From Anthoceros angustus (taxonomy: Eukaryota > Streptophyta > Anthocerotopsida > Anthocerotales > Anthocerotaceae), in assembly GCA_010909165.1 (NCBI GenBank), contig VJWM01000173.1:186001-250000 (forward strand): a stretch of 64,000 bases of DNA, in the 5' to 3' direction. Every line of letters starts with the position of its first letter. Within the stretch, counting starts at the first letter, position 1. Below are positions 1 to 12,116 of the stretch, one piece after another. A model generated the notes under the pieces. The model saw only the letters and a list, made by a program, of their open reading frames with translations, ran no database searches and was not told the DNA's origin. Position numbers and translations under genes: made by a program.

Positions 1-3000
1 TGAATGGCTCAATCTCAATGTGAGTTGTCTTTGGGGTTGCCTCACTTTCGTATAGAGCTATCTGGTCAGCAAGTACGTCTTATCAGTAATTACACGTAAG
101 AAGAAACTGAGAAGTTCCGGCACAGGTGCAGAATCATAATCGTCCATTAGTCTCCATGCGCACAGAATAGTCTCAGCCTCAAGTCAATGTCATGGTTACT
201 GACCAAACAGTTGTTTTCTTCATTCACATCCAAGTACTCCACAAGGCCCTCCCGTAGGAAATCATTGAACGTACGGAAACCATCCTGAGAAGAAACAAGT
301 CTGTCAAGGGCGCAAGGAAAAATTTTGTTCACTGTTCAATCTTCTTCACTTCATAACAGCTCACCCATTGTCCTAAAGCCTACTCAACAGGACATTTCAC
401 TTCAGACAAAGATCCCTCACAACAACAAGGGACAGATGATGATTTCCGACCTTCAACTCCTTCATGTGATGCTCTTTCACCCTAGAGATGCCTTCATCGG
501 CAATAACCAGCGGCCGGCACACACGTCCTCCATCAGATGCAATGTATATGCACCGCTGCTCATGACCAATGCAGCAAAGAAAGACACACATTCAGCGTGA
601 CAGCCACTAACCCTTTCACAACTTGGATATCCAGAGTTATGAAAGCAAGCAGCCCAGCTCTCAACCTCCTGGCTACATACCTGTCCAGTGTGAGTGAACA
701 CGCTGACAAATTCCCCAATCCTTCCTGCGCGACGGAGATTCCTGACAGATTGAGCAAACCGCTGCGAGAGACAGACAGGCCAGGTTACAGCATAATGATG
801 AACTCCAGCCATGTTACGGCATACTGATGAACTGGACGAGTTTGGCACCAATTCAGTACAAGCTTTTGGCAGAAGTGGGACATGATAGTGAGAATACATG
901 AGGACGACGGTGGACTCCAAGGACAGTCCCGTTAAAGAAGACAATGAACGTCTTGCCTCCATGAAGCTCCTCCCCAGAAAGAAGTGTTAAATCCTCAACT
1001 CCCAGTGTCATAAACTGAGGACAAAGGAAAAAACGCACTTGATCACATTCGGAACGTGCCAATGTTAAAGTCAGAAATGACCCTGACAGACTCTTGCTGC
1101 TGGACTGAATGAGCCAGAAGTCGAATGTCAAGAAACGGTACCAAGGAAATAAGAGGAGCCTCTTCTTCATCGGTTGTGACATGCGTCATAAGAGCGAGAT
1201 TTTTTACGAGACCACATGCTTCACCCTCTGGTGTGTCACAGGGACAAAGCATACCCCACTGCACAGAAGCTACACCATTAGAAAACCACGACCACATTGA
1301 GAACTCAGATTACTTCTGTGCCAGTTCCAAACTTGACCAGGTAGTGTACAAGTGAGCTGCTAACCTGACTTGGCTGAAGAGCTCGTGGACCACTAACTTT
1401 CCGCGTCTTTTCAAACTGTGAAGTTATGCGGGTCATGTGGCCCAGAGCTGCTATAAATGACAGCCTCGAAAGGACCTGTTTTTTAATTATTAACAATTAT
1501 TTCCACGCCTCCAAACTACTCAAGCTAAAAGCCACTGCTCATGAGAATGAAATCCATTGTACGATGGACGGGGACAGTCCTACCTGGGTCACACCTTTTC
1601 TATCCATTCGAAATCGTTTTACAGTCCAGTTTCCACTTGAGATTGCATGCTCCAATCCACTGGTAAGGAAATCTGGCCTTAAGCACTGCATATCATCAGA
1701 TAGCACATTAAGAGATTGGTTTCCAGGACAGACGTAGTAGAAGCCTCCATATAAAAGTCATTCTTACACCACCACATAAAGTGAAAGACGAACACACACA
1801 CGGGATGTCGTCCAGATCCCCCTACCTTTGCAATGTCAAATTGCGTGGATCTGTTAGCTTTTGCCAGAGTCTGATCTATCATCCGCTTCAGGTCATTGTT
1901 CATCCGTTTGAAGAGATCCTGTCAAATCCAGCAACACAAGATTCAGCTTTCTTTCAGGGGCTGGAACCCCAAACCAGCCAGCGAATTTGATGATGTCAAC
2001 TTGCTGTGTGCTACGAAGGTACCCAGCTGCAAATAAAAACGTACTTCAAATAAAAGAGCCAAAAGTTGGCCAGCCAGTTCTAGTCGTTTGTTTCCAACAT
2101 AGTCCTGCGGACACCAGAACAGAACCAGAAAGTTACGCAAAGGATGCAGACATGTCATAGATTACTCCTTAAGTCACAGTCACAGTACAAACACCAACCT
2201 TATCATCCACAGCATCCGAATTCAACATTGCCTCTAACATGCGTCTTATCATTACTGCTACGTAGATACACTTGGAGCGGAAGTTGTAATCTTGTACCTA
2301 GAAACACAACCAAAATGGAGCAAGCGCAAAGATAAGCACGGAGCTTACAGATCTTTTCTACTCGATGGCACGTTGACAGGTTTCATACAGATATCACTAA
2401 TCAGAAGACAAAAACCCAATCTGACAGGGTAACGTACAGAAATATGCGCCAGAACAACATTGGCAAGAATGTCTCGGGCTTCATCAACCTGCAGCAAGTA
2501 CAAGGTTCCTTGAGCAATCTGTGGGCCGTGCGGTGAAAAACTTCAACTGCAGAGCAGTATAGGCTATGACAGTGTAACCTTGGATCGTTTGGTTTTCACC
2601 CACATCTGTCTGGCCGTTTTCACCTGGAGAAATCAAACAAGATAAACGATTACTCACAATGGTTCTAACACAGTAGCGTGCGCATGACAGAAACTTCTAA
2701 CTGCAATCTGACAAATGAATAGTACAACCTTAGCACCAAGAAATTCAAGGGCCTGCTGTTGAGTGTAGATAGCAAGAGATGCACACTCCTGACAACCAAG
2801 TCGCCACAATTAGATGAATAGGCTTCATGCACAGCAATACAAAGATGCAAGTATGTCTGTGCCAAGCCATAACTTTCATTAAGGAATCACCTGCATTGAA
2901 GGCGACAGCAACCCAGCATACTTTGGATCCCTTCCAACCATCTGAACAATCTCCTGATCACTCTCCATTCCCATAGCCTTAAGTACAACCACAATGGGTA

Positions 3001-4447
3001 CCTGCACCGAAATACCTGTGAAAATCTCTCATTCGGGTGCTGAGTTGAACATTTGTAAGCATTTTAGAGAGATTTGGTATACCTCATCAGCAAATGTGTT
3101 ATGACGCAAAAAGAGCCTTTCATGCTTGACAATAATGTTTGTTTTACTTTTTCGGTCATGAGTACTGCTGGTGACAGAGGCTGTAACACTGACATGAAAG
3201 AGGTGCCAGCGAGTGTTAAACAGATAGAAATTGGACGCCCCAAGAACAAGAACGACTGCAAGCAGACTTACTTGCCACTGCTGTCCAGATCGATTATCAT
3301 CCTGTTCTTAGACAGCTGCTCTTGTATAAGGATGACCTGAGATACAAAGACAGAGACCCTCGGATCTCATATCGAAAGACAAGCCTAGCAAAAAATGATC
3401 ACCAAAAAATTACCTTCTCAGTTCCTTTCACCACAAAATAGCCACCCGGATCAAGAGGGCACTCCCCTGCAAAAGTTGCTCATGAGCTGAGGGCCAGCAA
3501 CTTCCACCCAAGCAACTTTGGTTGGAAACTCACTGAAGAAATCATTAAGAAGATTGTCTGACAAGGAACTTGTACTAACCAACCTAATTTTGCAAGCTCC
3601 GCTTCACTTTTACCCGAAAGAACACATCTAGAACTTCTTAACATCAGAGGCATCCTGCCAATCACAAGTGCTCCCTGCATGGAGTGCACATAACAAAACC
3701 ATTCAGCAGTTGCTACTATATCAATGGCGTTATTTCTTGGTTCCAGAAATGACCCAAATTACTGCTGTTTCCACATTTAAAGCCTTCCACATACCTGACC
3801 ATCCTTTCCTTTGCGGACAACAATTTCCTTGCCTCGTGTATACTCGACATCAACACTGATAGGCGCTGCATATCTGCTCAGGGTGAAAATATGTCAGCCC
3901 CTCAGCATGTCTTCAGTGGGAACAACAAGATACAGAGCGACAATTGTGGCATCCTTCAATCCCAGTCCAGCAAGAGGAAACCATAGCCCACACGTACGTC
4001 ATGTCCCGCAACCGACACTGCTGCGGAGTGATGTCCTCAACCATGTAATTCTGCTCCACACAAGGTTTGCCTACAAATATATCCGTGTATCTGCACCAAC
4101 AGTCCATCAAACTCAACAGACAAAACTTAGAGCTTGAACAGGTACAAACTGCCAAAACTCACTTGAGGTAGAAATTGGGGTCCATATCAGGCCGAACTGT
4201 CTCATTGGCTTTGGCATGGATGATTTTTTTTATTTCGCAGTTGATGAGGTAGTTGAAGGAGTCGATGTGCTGCTTGACCAATCCCCTAATCTGAGCACGT
4301 CAAGCAATAAGCATTAGCGAGATCGAGAAATCTGAAAACGAAGGAGATGCAATTCCGAGCAGATTCTACCTTTAGGAAGGCAGGAAGCAGCTGAAACTTG
4401 TCCACCGCCGATTTGATGGGAGCGTCTAGGGGTGGTCCGCCGTCCAT
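1..4447 (-). CDS. NRPC2: RNA polymerase III second-largest subunit (5' part, runs off the left edge)
   Basis: This is the beta-like catalytic subunit of nuclear RNA polymerase III, the enzyme that makes tRNAs, 5S rRNA and U6. Reading leftwards, the first exon carries [20 protein letters not shown] (about 4425-4370). It is followed by exons with [18 protein letters not shown] (about 4265-4205), [20 protein letters not shown] (about 4095-4035) and [20 protein letters not shown] (about 1450-1390). The block at about 1255-1170, [20 protein letters not shown] followed by [10 protein letters not shown], is the Pol III form of a motif that differs in Pol I and Pol [22 protein letters not shown] (about 530-470) and YLDVNEENN (about 240-210) follow, and the last exon seen (1 to about 57) encodes [19 protein letters not shown]. 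Introns are about 80-250 bp. The ATG at 4447 is the first in-frame ATG of exon 1; the exact start is inferred. The C-terminal third lies outside the window. Confidence 0.93.
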
Positions 4448-4807
4448 GTCGAACGTTGAGATAACAACACGCTTTTTCTTTGATGTGTTTGGGATCCAGA
4501 CATCCACCTTTAGCGCATCCCACTGAAGAATTACAACATACTGAGGACGTACTCGACATCCAACATGTCAACGGATAGTAAACTCGGCCGGGACTCCGCT
4601 CCCCCGAGTCCCCCCTTGTATTAACCTGAGTTGATGGACTTTTTGCTTTAGGGGTAAGTACCTAGGTGCATACATATATAGCGGAGAATTTCAATATCCC
4701 CCGGTGATAGAACGCACCGAGACAACCTATCCCTCTTTAGCAAAAGTTGAAGAAGAAGAAGAAGAAGAAGAATTTTATTTAAGTCTACTAAGGACGGATT
4801 TTCGTCA

Positions 4808-4972
4808 TAGGACTTGCTACTTAACAACTTGTACCATGGTGTGCCTAAGTTACTTGCACCCAGGGGCATCCATTTCCTTCAGGCATCCTATCTAAGTATG
4901 GATCTAAGTACAGGATGTTTAATAACGACGTTCTTATAAATGTGTGTCCATTTGGCCCAAGCCATTTGGACA
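4808..4972 (+). repeat. Direct repeat, copy 1 of 2 (about 165 bp)
   Basis: This segment recurs at 5305-5466 with roughly 80% identity by eye. Both copies share AACAACTTGTACCATG near the start, CATCTAAGTA or TATCTAAGTA in the middle, and TGTGTGTCCATTTGGCC near the end. The spacing of about 500 bp and short length could be LTRs of a small, non-coding TRIM-like element, but no primer-binding site was recognised. The family is unknown. Confidence 0.6.
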
Positions 4973-5304
4973 AAAGATGCCGGCCAATCGATGCGATTTA
5001 CGCGATATGCCTCGGTTCCATAAATCTTTCTCTTCAGTAACTCTTCAAGCAAAAGGGTACTTGTGACAAAATTGTCAAAAGTTATACGGTTGTAAGCTCT
5101 CCCAGCATTCTCCCGGGTGGTTGTGTGCTAGCATATTTACTTAATGATTACTAACTAGTTATTAATTCATAAATATAATACTAATTATTAGTTAATTTAT
5201 TAAAATAAATAACATATTATCCATTTTGGAAAACCAAGTAAAGAAAAAGGGTCATATAGAAGAAAAAGACGTCTATTATACTCCACTTGGAAAGAATTCT
5301 CTCA

Positions 5305-5466
5305 TGGGACTTATACTCAACAACTTGTACCATGTTGTGCCTAAGCTAGTTGCACCAAGGGCATCTACTCCTTCTAGGCGCCCCATCTAAGTAGCGATCT
5401 AAGCGCAGGATGCTTAAGAGTGGTGTTTTTATAAACGTGTGTCCATTTGGCCTAAGTAATTTGGAC
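5305..5466 (+). repeat. Direct repeat, copy 2 of 2 (about 162 bp)
   Basis: Partner of 4808-4972 in the same orientation. The 330 bp between the copies is AT-rich and has no ORF of note. Substitutions outnumber indels between copies, which suggests an old duplication rather than sequencing error. Confidence 0.6.
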
Positions 5467-5630
5467 ATACATATAGCAAGCTAGGAATAGCGCGAGGAGC
5501 TGGAGTGTGCGAGGAGGGGGGAGCTGACATGCAAATGCGAGCATCCACGAAATTGTGTTGTGCATGTTTGCACTATAGGGGCAAGGTAAACCATCCTTGT
5601 GAGCTTGTCCGTGAATACCAAGACTGCTAT

Positions 5631-5794
5631 GTATCCTTGTGGAGTGAGAGACAATCTAAGATTAAATTGAGAGTGACTTGCTCCCAAAGCAAAAGAGGAA
5701 TGGGCTTAGGGTGTATCCTTGTGGAGTGAGAGACAACCTCAGAATAAATTGAGAGTGACTTGCTCCCAAGGCAAAAGAAGAATGGGCATAGGTT
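5631..5794 (+). repeat. 82-bp tandem repeat, two copies
   Basis: The unit beginning GTATCCTTGTGGAGTGAGAG starts at 5631 and again at 5713 in direct tandem. Copies share GAGAGTGACTTGCTCCCAA and differ at only a few positions. No function can be assigned. Confidence 0.75.
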
Positions 5795-7098
5795 CCATGG
5801 ACGAGATCTTGATGGACTTCACAAGATGTTAGTCCCAAGTGGGTCCCACACATTTGGTTAATGTAGAGTCCCAAAATTCTACCACACGAACGCATATGTA
5901 CCATGCTTTGGCAGTGGTACTAATTGGCTTTGGCCTATTATTTGATTATCTACTTTATTTTTCTACTTTATTATCCAATTTTCACCCTTATCTCATAGTG
6001 AGTGGGAGTGGTGAAATAATTTATTAATTAGGGCACTATTTTTTAAGGAACCTATAAATCCTAGAATTAATGTTTATTAATTCCTAGGTTAATAAATAAT
6101 TTCTTAGGTAGTTACTTATTTACCATCGGAGCCACTAGTTTTGGACATCCTACTGTCGAATAATTATTTTTTTGAAAAACGAACTTTCAACTTGTATGAG
6201 TTTATAATTTTAGTTTTTAACAAAATATATAATTTTTTATATTTCAATAGTATATTAAATAGATAGGATAATACACCTTCCTACATAATTTCATAATACC
6301 TTACAAATCATAAATAAACAGAAAAGATCATGAATAAATTTTATGATTTCTTTTATCTATTTACCTATTTAAGACCATGGCTTTTAAGACAAGCTCATAA
6401 CCTAGGTTTCAACACCAAATGAAATAGGTGGGTACCTAAGTAGGGGTGTAGAACATACTTCAACACAAGCTTTATAGTTCTTTGTTTCTTTCATGCCATT
6501 GACTTCTTGCTAGCTAATGCATGTGCTTGCAGATGCTAGCTATGGCTTGTAGCAAGCAAATAATGATCACATCTATGTTTAAGCATTCAACTAGAGAGGA
6601 CAGGAACAAGGAATTAGAAAGGTAGAAGAAGGTGTTGGTAGATTTTAGCAGCAAGAGCAGCTACTGCTGCATATGTCTATAGCAGCAGCTGGTGGAGACA
6701 TCTGCAGCAGACATCTATGGCAACTACTCTGTGTGCTGCAAATCTCTGTGCGGTGCTACAGCTGCACATAGATTAGACCCCTCGAAGGATTGAATCCAAT
6801 CTTGGTGTGCGACCCGAAGATTGGATCCCAGTGAAGGTGTGCGCTCTCCCATCCTCACGGCGAGGTGTGCACTCCCCCGCTCCTCTCGACTGAAATGTGT
6901 GCATACCAGCATGTTTTTGGCACTTAACCATTTTTCATTTTCTAGTTTTCAGCTACTTATTTCAATATTTTTTAAGATTTTGGTACTTGCTATAATTAAT
7001 TAATTTTCATCGAAAACATTGACTCTTACAGTAGTTAATTGATTATATTGGTTACAACCACCTATAACCACTTACCCTTGATAAACACTTGCACTTTT

Positions 7099-7748
7099 AA
7101 CAGCGTCTGTGTAGAAAGGGGTTTCTCCTGTCAAAAGGGGTTTTGGAAAAAATCCCAACCCTATGTCGCCGGAAACGGAAGTTGGTTTGGTTTTTGTTGG
7201 TTTTTTTGTAGGTGTTCATCCATCAGTTTCGGGCATTCTCGGCTCCGACACCACTTCCTGTCGAGGCATTTACACCACGCTGGCGCCTTGTACTCAGGTT
7301 CATGGCAATTTAGTTGGTGTGATGAAGGGCCAGTGACTTCATTATTCCATAGACTGGTATGAATGAAAGGTTGGTGTGCAAACAAGTTTGCGCACCAGAA
7401 TTACCCTAACCCCTAAAAACTCTAAACGCTTAGAGTATGTACTGCAATGATTGCCGATATTGAGGCTTAAATGTAAGTGCGCACAAGTTTGCGCCGCATC
7501 ATGTCTAGTTTGAAAGAAAAAGCCGAACAAGAATGAGACTTTAGATTTTTGCCATGTACTTGCAATCTACAATCTCAAATAACGTGTATCAAAACAATTA
7601 TTCAAAGGGTTGCGGGTGACATGTCTGCAGAGAAATACCAAAAAGGCTGATTAAAGTGCGGATTTTTTCAAGTGCAAAAAGTGGTTCGGCCACGTCCGTG
7701 TGCAAAAAAAGGGTTTCAGGAGAAACCCCTTTCTACACAGACGCTGTT
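7099..7748. mobile_element. 650-bp non-autonomous DNA transposon (MITE-like) with perfect 32-bp terminal inverted repeats
   Basis: The left end 7099-7130 begins AACAGCGTCTGTGTAGAAAG, and the right end 7717-7748 is its exact reverse complement over all 32 bases. The interior has no transposase-like reading frame. Flanks are T-rich on both sides, so the target-site duplication cannot be fixed (TTT or TTTT is possible). A diverged relative of the right half lies at about 58820-59116. The family (hAT, Mutator, PIF or other) cannot be decided from the ends alone. Confidence 0.8.
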
Positions 7749-8140
7749 TTTTCTCTTTTAACACAATGCTAGAACTCTTGGAGTAAGTGTGTGATTTTCA
7801 TCACATATGTCAGAGTAGCCGCCAGCATGATTGGTCTCACTGGCCTGGGAGGGACTGAACGCTGGAAGTCTTGGCTGCTAGTAGGACCGGTGTCACCGAC
7901 CCGAGAAGGGCCGAATACTGAAAGTCTAGAGAGCCGTAGAAAGAGGCACTAAGCTTAGTATAGAGATCTCAACACCGATCGATACAAGAGATCACCTGAA
8001 AATATATTGCTAGGCTACTTGCTTTAGGTCACCAGTACAGGGATCACATTCTGAGAGGGGACTGGCTTGTGTTTGGTCTAATAGCACAGAGGGTTTGGTT
8101 GTAGCCAAAACCTAGGTGGACACCTACACAGAGAGAGAGG

Positions 8141-8256
8141 CCTAAGGTTGAGTCGTCAGTGAACGACGGGCGAGTCCTTAGGTTGAGTGGTATGTGGACG
8201 GGAGGCGAGTCCTAAGGTTGAGTCGTTAGTGAATGGCGAGCGAGTCGTAAGGTTGA
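8141..8256 (+). repeat. Imperfect tandem repeat, unit about 40-44 bp
   Basis: The phrase CCTAAGGTTGAGTCGT and close variants occurs about four times, separated by GGCGAG or GGGCGAGTC. Copies are diverged. No coding sense was found. Confidence 0.6.
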
Positions 8257-8334
8257 GAGCATTGAGAGTTGTACAAGCCTTGAGAGTTGTGCAAGTCTTT
8301 ATGTGGAGTGAATTGGCGAGGTCATAGACCTCTG

Positions 8335-8605
8335 CAAAGCCAGTTCTTGCCGCTTTCTTATTGGCTGCGACAGCTGCAAAGACAGTTGTTGCCGCTTCCT
8401 TATTGGCTGCGTAGCAAGGAGCGTTATTCCTCTATCGTTAATATAGTTGCCACCTCCTTATTGGCTCCGAGCAAGGAGCGTTATTCCTCTATCGTTAATA
8501 TAGTTGCCACCTCCTTATTGGCTGCGTTATTCCTCCATAGTTAATACACTTGCCGCTTCCTTATTGGCTGCGTAACGAGGGGCGTTACTCCTCCACTCGT
8601 TTTCA
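8335..8605 (+). repeat. Imperfect tandem repeat with recurrent inverted CCAAT boxes
   Basis: A core of CTTCCTTATTGGCTGCG or close variant recurs about six times. Two adjacent units of about 60 bp are nearly identical (GGAGCGTTATTCCTCTATCG at about 8409 and 8475). Each core contains ATTGG, the reverse of a CCAAT box. The block lies about 250 bp past the 3' end of the coiled-coil gene, so it is not an obvious promoter for any gene in the window. Confidence 0.6.
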
Positions 8606-8850
8606 TCGGTAGTACACATACCTAGACCCATACCTAGGTCTTCGAGACCTACTGCCCTTACGGGTTTTGGGGAAGAATTAAGCGCCATATATCCGTGCAG
8701 ACAACACCAACCACGTTTCGAGCTCACGAAGATTCTTTCAATTCTAAATGCCATAGAAGGGGGTGTGTCCGGAGATTCGACGTCCACGGGCGGCAAACGT
8801 GTACGGCTTTACTATTCTGAACATTTGTTTGATCGCAAGCAGGGCTGCAA

Positions 8851-9683
8851 TTAGAGATCTCGTCTAACTTGTTCTTTTAGTTTGTCCTGGTCGACGCTCA
8901 CTATTTCCGAATTCCTGCCCACAAGGAAATCCAGAAATCTGAGTTAGAAACGACATCCAGCAAAACCTTCTAAAGAGAAACAAATCCTCCAAAGAAATGC
9001 ACACACCGTACCCGACGTTTGTGGCAACATCAACGTGAGTCTCTCTCGATTTGGTCAATTCTGCGTTTAGCCGGATGATCTCATCCAGCAACTTTTGGTT
9101 TTCCTGGACGGAATAGAGAGCCGGTGAGGGAAAACCATGAAGCGTAGTCCAATAGCCTTGGGAGCCGACTGTGTTTAGTACCTTCTGTGCGAACTCCAGC
9201 TGAGCAGTAGATACTTTCAACTCTTCCGCTTGAAGCTGAAGTTGCTTTGTCATCTGCGCAAACAATTTCCCCACGATCAAGATTGAAACCTGGCATGCGA
9301 TAACTGCAGTACTTACGCAGTCCAGTAAACTGACATTGGCATTGCATTCATCTGCCCGCCACACTTGAGCATCATATCTCCTCCTCCACTCGGCCACCTC
9401 GTCCTGTGCTTCGTCATAAACACGCTCGAAGTGAACACTACACAAACCACAATATTTCCCCGCACTTACTCCACAAGAAAAGATAAACGAATCATAGAAG
9501 CTTCAGCTTCCTGCTCTTTTAGCCATCGCATCACAGCAAACTCAGCCTTCGCAGCACAGTGAGGAATAAAGACCTGTTCTTCCGAGCAACGTTACACTCC
9601 ATGAGCACCCTCTGATAGAAGGTGAACCCGGCGAAGATGATGATCACAAGAGCACAAAAGTTCACCAGGCCCGAGCGAGCCAT
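8851..9683 (-). CDS. Unrecognised single-pass membrane protein with a coiled-coil tail
   Basis: I do not recognise the family. The first exon starts at the ATG ending at 9683 and encodes MARSGLVNFCALVIIIFAGF, one hydrophobic N-terminal segment that could be a signal anchor, then a basic stretch. Later exons encode charged, helix-prone sequence: AEFAVMRWLKEQEAEASM (about 9545-9490), FERVYDEAQDEVAEWRRRYD (about 9435-9375), MTKQLQLQAEELKVSTAQLE (about 9260-9195), QENQKLLDEIIRLNAELTKS (about 9105-9045) and VDQDKLKEQVRRDL before a stop at 8853-8851. This suggests an endomembrane protein with a long coiled coil. Between the first two blocks (about 9555-9580) the frame does not join without a one-base shift or an unseen intron, so the gene may hold a sequence error. 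It is divergent from SYF2. Function unknown. Confidence 0.6.
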
Positions 9684-10511
9684 GCGATTCCTCCTCGCCC
9701 GTGCGAAACCGTCCCTGCGTGCTCCCTACATAGATGTGCAAAATTCCTCACTCTCTTGCCCTCACACAAAGCATGACTGCCAGCATCTCCCTGTCCGACA
9801 ATTCCAGTAATCCATTCTGACTGACTTCCATCTTTCCAGCCGGAATCCAGCAACAAATCTTCCCAGAAACTATAATAGATAACGAGGTGAGGCACAAGAC
9901 ATACTTCGTAGAATGGGCCCAGCGCGTTCATCCTGTCGTGAACTCCACCAATCCCCTGCTCTGACACTCATTAAGAGCTCTCCATGTGCCATCGAGATCC
10001 GCAAACGCAAAATCGAACATCGGCTGCAAATTTTGGGGCCACCAAAACCAGCCAGGGCTATAGGGTTTAGACGCATTTATGGCATACCTCGGGCTTGCCT
10101 CGCCTCGTTGAGATCGTGCCTCGCAGGTTTTTACCCTCCATGGGCTACTTTTCACTGAGACAAGTTACGTACGTATCGACATATCGGGAATATAATACAT
10201 AGTGTACTACTTACCGAGCTACTACCTATATATAGCCTAACACTATTGGCATATAGGTCTACTACATGGCATGGAGGTCTGTATGTGCCTACACAGGGCC
10301 GCATGGTGCAAGGGGTTTGCTGATCCCGTGGGAGGGATGCCCATGACATTCACACCACAATAACGAGCCATGTCTTGCACTCGAAAATTGCTTCGGACTT
10401 GTGCACCTCGAGGGAAGGCCGTTGAAGCGAGGTGGTGGGCGAGACTTTGGTTTCATCAGGTTACACAAACGGACGGCTGAGATTCCTGCGTGTTGTCTGC
10501 GCTGCTTCAGC
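9684..10511. promoter_or_regulatory. Divergent intergenic region between the coiled-coil gene and SYF2
   Basis: About 830 bp separates two start codons that point away from each other, so the region must hold both promoters unless one gene has a distant leader. TATA-like sequence is present near 10185-10195 (ATATAATAC) and 10225-10237 (CCTATATATAGCC). No factor site is assigned with confidence. Confidence 0.5.
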
Positions 10512-12116
10512 ATGACAGAGATGGAGATGACCGGCAAGGTGCATCCGGCTTGCGTGAACGCGGAGAATCCGTATCATGAGTGTGTGGAGTACTGCTTTAG
10601 GGTGATCGCGGAGAAGAGAGAAGCCCTTGCTCAGTCAGGGGCAGCATCAGGTGAGAAACATTGGGATTTTGTGGCTGTGGGTTTCTGAGAGACGCTTCCT
10701 GCTGAAAAGAGTGCTGTGTTGCGGTCATAGGCTGGTGACGGGAGACGGGAGTGGTGGAGGTGGATTTTAGGGTTTGTGGAGGTGCACGTGAATCAGCTTG
10801 TTAGCTCATGGGTGGATTGTTTGTTGTTATTTTCTAGACTCAGTAGTTGCGTCTGAAGAACCCCTTCCCTCGGTGCTGGGTCGAGGCAGTGAAAGGAAGG
10901 CGGAGGTTGCGGAGAGGCCATCCGAGGAGGCATCAGAAGCCATTGACCCGGCAGCAAGGGCAGATGAGCGGGGGCGTGGAGAAGACAAGGATGTTGTGGA
11001 AGGGGATGGAAGGGACAGCGAAGCCTATGCAAACATGTCTGAGCGTCAGAAGAAGCTGTTTGACCTGCGTCTGAAATTGGTGAAGACGCTGTTCTGTCAG
11101 CTTGCTTTTTGTGGACGTTATCATGCTGTTTGTTGAAGAAGATTTGATTGCCGGCTCGTTTGTTGGATGTGTAACTGGAGGTGTGAGTGCCAGGGACTGA
11201 TGTATGATGGTTTTGCAGAATGCTGCTCGGAAAGCAAACCAGGGAGCTATTGCTGCAGAGAGGAAGAGAGAAGAAGCCCCCAAAGAGTCTCGAGGCATTT
11301 CTAAGCAGAAGTGGTTTGAGGAAAAGAAGGAGCGCTTAGGGAAACAGTTGAGCTCCAATGGACTGGAAATGAGCCAAGCGTACATGTTGGAAACACAAGA
11401 ATCTGCAGAAGTCAAGTACAAAAAGTGGGACAAGAAGCCAGCAGCCTTTGGTTGGGATGGTGAGTAAACAGGTCGTCATAAAGCTGAGCTGAAACGTTAG
11501 TATGGTAGGTCACTACCTAGCCTGCTTTTCTTGTTTGACACTCTTTTTGGGTCTGTGACGTTGCAGTGTTCAATCAGCGTTCCCTGTACACTGCATACAA
11601 GAAGAGAACAAAGAATATCCCAAACACCATGGAGGACTATATGAAAGCGAGGGATGGTGATCCTGACTTCTACCGGGATGGAGCGAGCCTTCAGTACGGC
11701 AAGGTGAGAGATCGCACTGTCAAGCTGTCTCTTAAACGACCTGGAATATATTTCCAAATGCATGTATCATGGATCCTCAAGCATTTGTGTGGAACCTGGT
11801 TCTAAGCAGGGAGAAAGAGTAGGACTGTTCTGTTTTCTGCACGGCCTTCTTAATTGTTTATTATGAATTGTTGATCTGTTTGGTGCAGACTCCAGATATT
11901 CCCGAGCAGAGTGTTGATAGAATGGTCGATGAGCTGATGCAAAGAGACCAAAGTCGGAAGGCCTTCAGCAGACGTCGCAAGTTCCATGAAGAGAAGGATA
12001 TTGATTCTATCAATGACCGCAATGAGCATTTCAACAGGAAGATTGAAAGGGCTTTTGGCAAGTACACGGTTGAGATCAAGAACAATTTGGAGCGTGGTAC
12101 AGCACTCCCGGACTAG
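10512..12116 (+). CDS. SYF2: Pre-mRNA-splicing factor SYF2
   Basis: SYF2 is a small nuclear component of the spliceosome NineTeen-associated complex, acting in the active spliceosome. Five exons fit well by eye: 10512-10650, 10838-11079, 11219-11459, 11567-11703 and 11889-12116, each bounded by GT and AG. Exon 1 encodes VHPACVNAENPYHECVEYCF, the N-terminal signature of plant SYF2 proteins. Exon 2 is acidic and ends with MSERQKKLFDLRLKL. Exon 3 is lysine/glutamate-rich and carries KYKKWDKKPAAFGWD. Exon 4 carries FNQRSLYTAYKKRTKNIP, and exon 5 ends with FGKYTVEIKNNLERGTALPD and a TAG. The ATG at 10512 is chosen because the conserved N-terminus follows within 10 codons. Exon 2 is longer than usual in an acidic low-complexity part. 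No lesions were seen. Confidence 0.93.

Larger units (their letters stand above)
4448..8850. other. Gene-free, repeat-rich intergenic region
   Basis: No convincing gene is seen between the Pol III subunit and the coiled-coil gene. The region is AT-rich, most strongly at about 5140-5260 and 6000-6400. It holds several separate repeats listed individually: a direct repeat pair, an 82-bp tandem repeat, a terminal-inverted-repeat element, and two short tandem-repeat blocks. A (GAA)n-type run lies at about 4751-4772. Short ORFs here have no recognisable domains. Confidence 0.7.

Noticed and set aside
1-4447. Assignment as the Pol I or Pol II second subunit
   Set aside because: The [20 protein letters not shown] and [10 protein letters not shown] block has the Pol III form.
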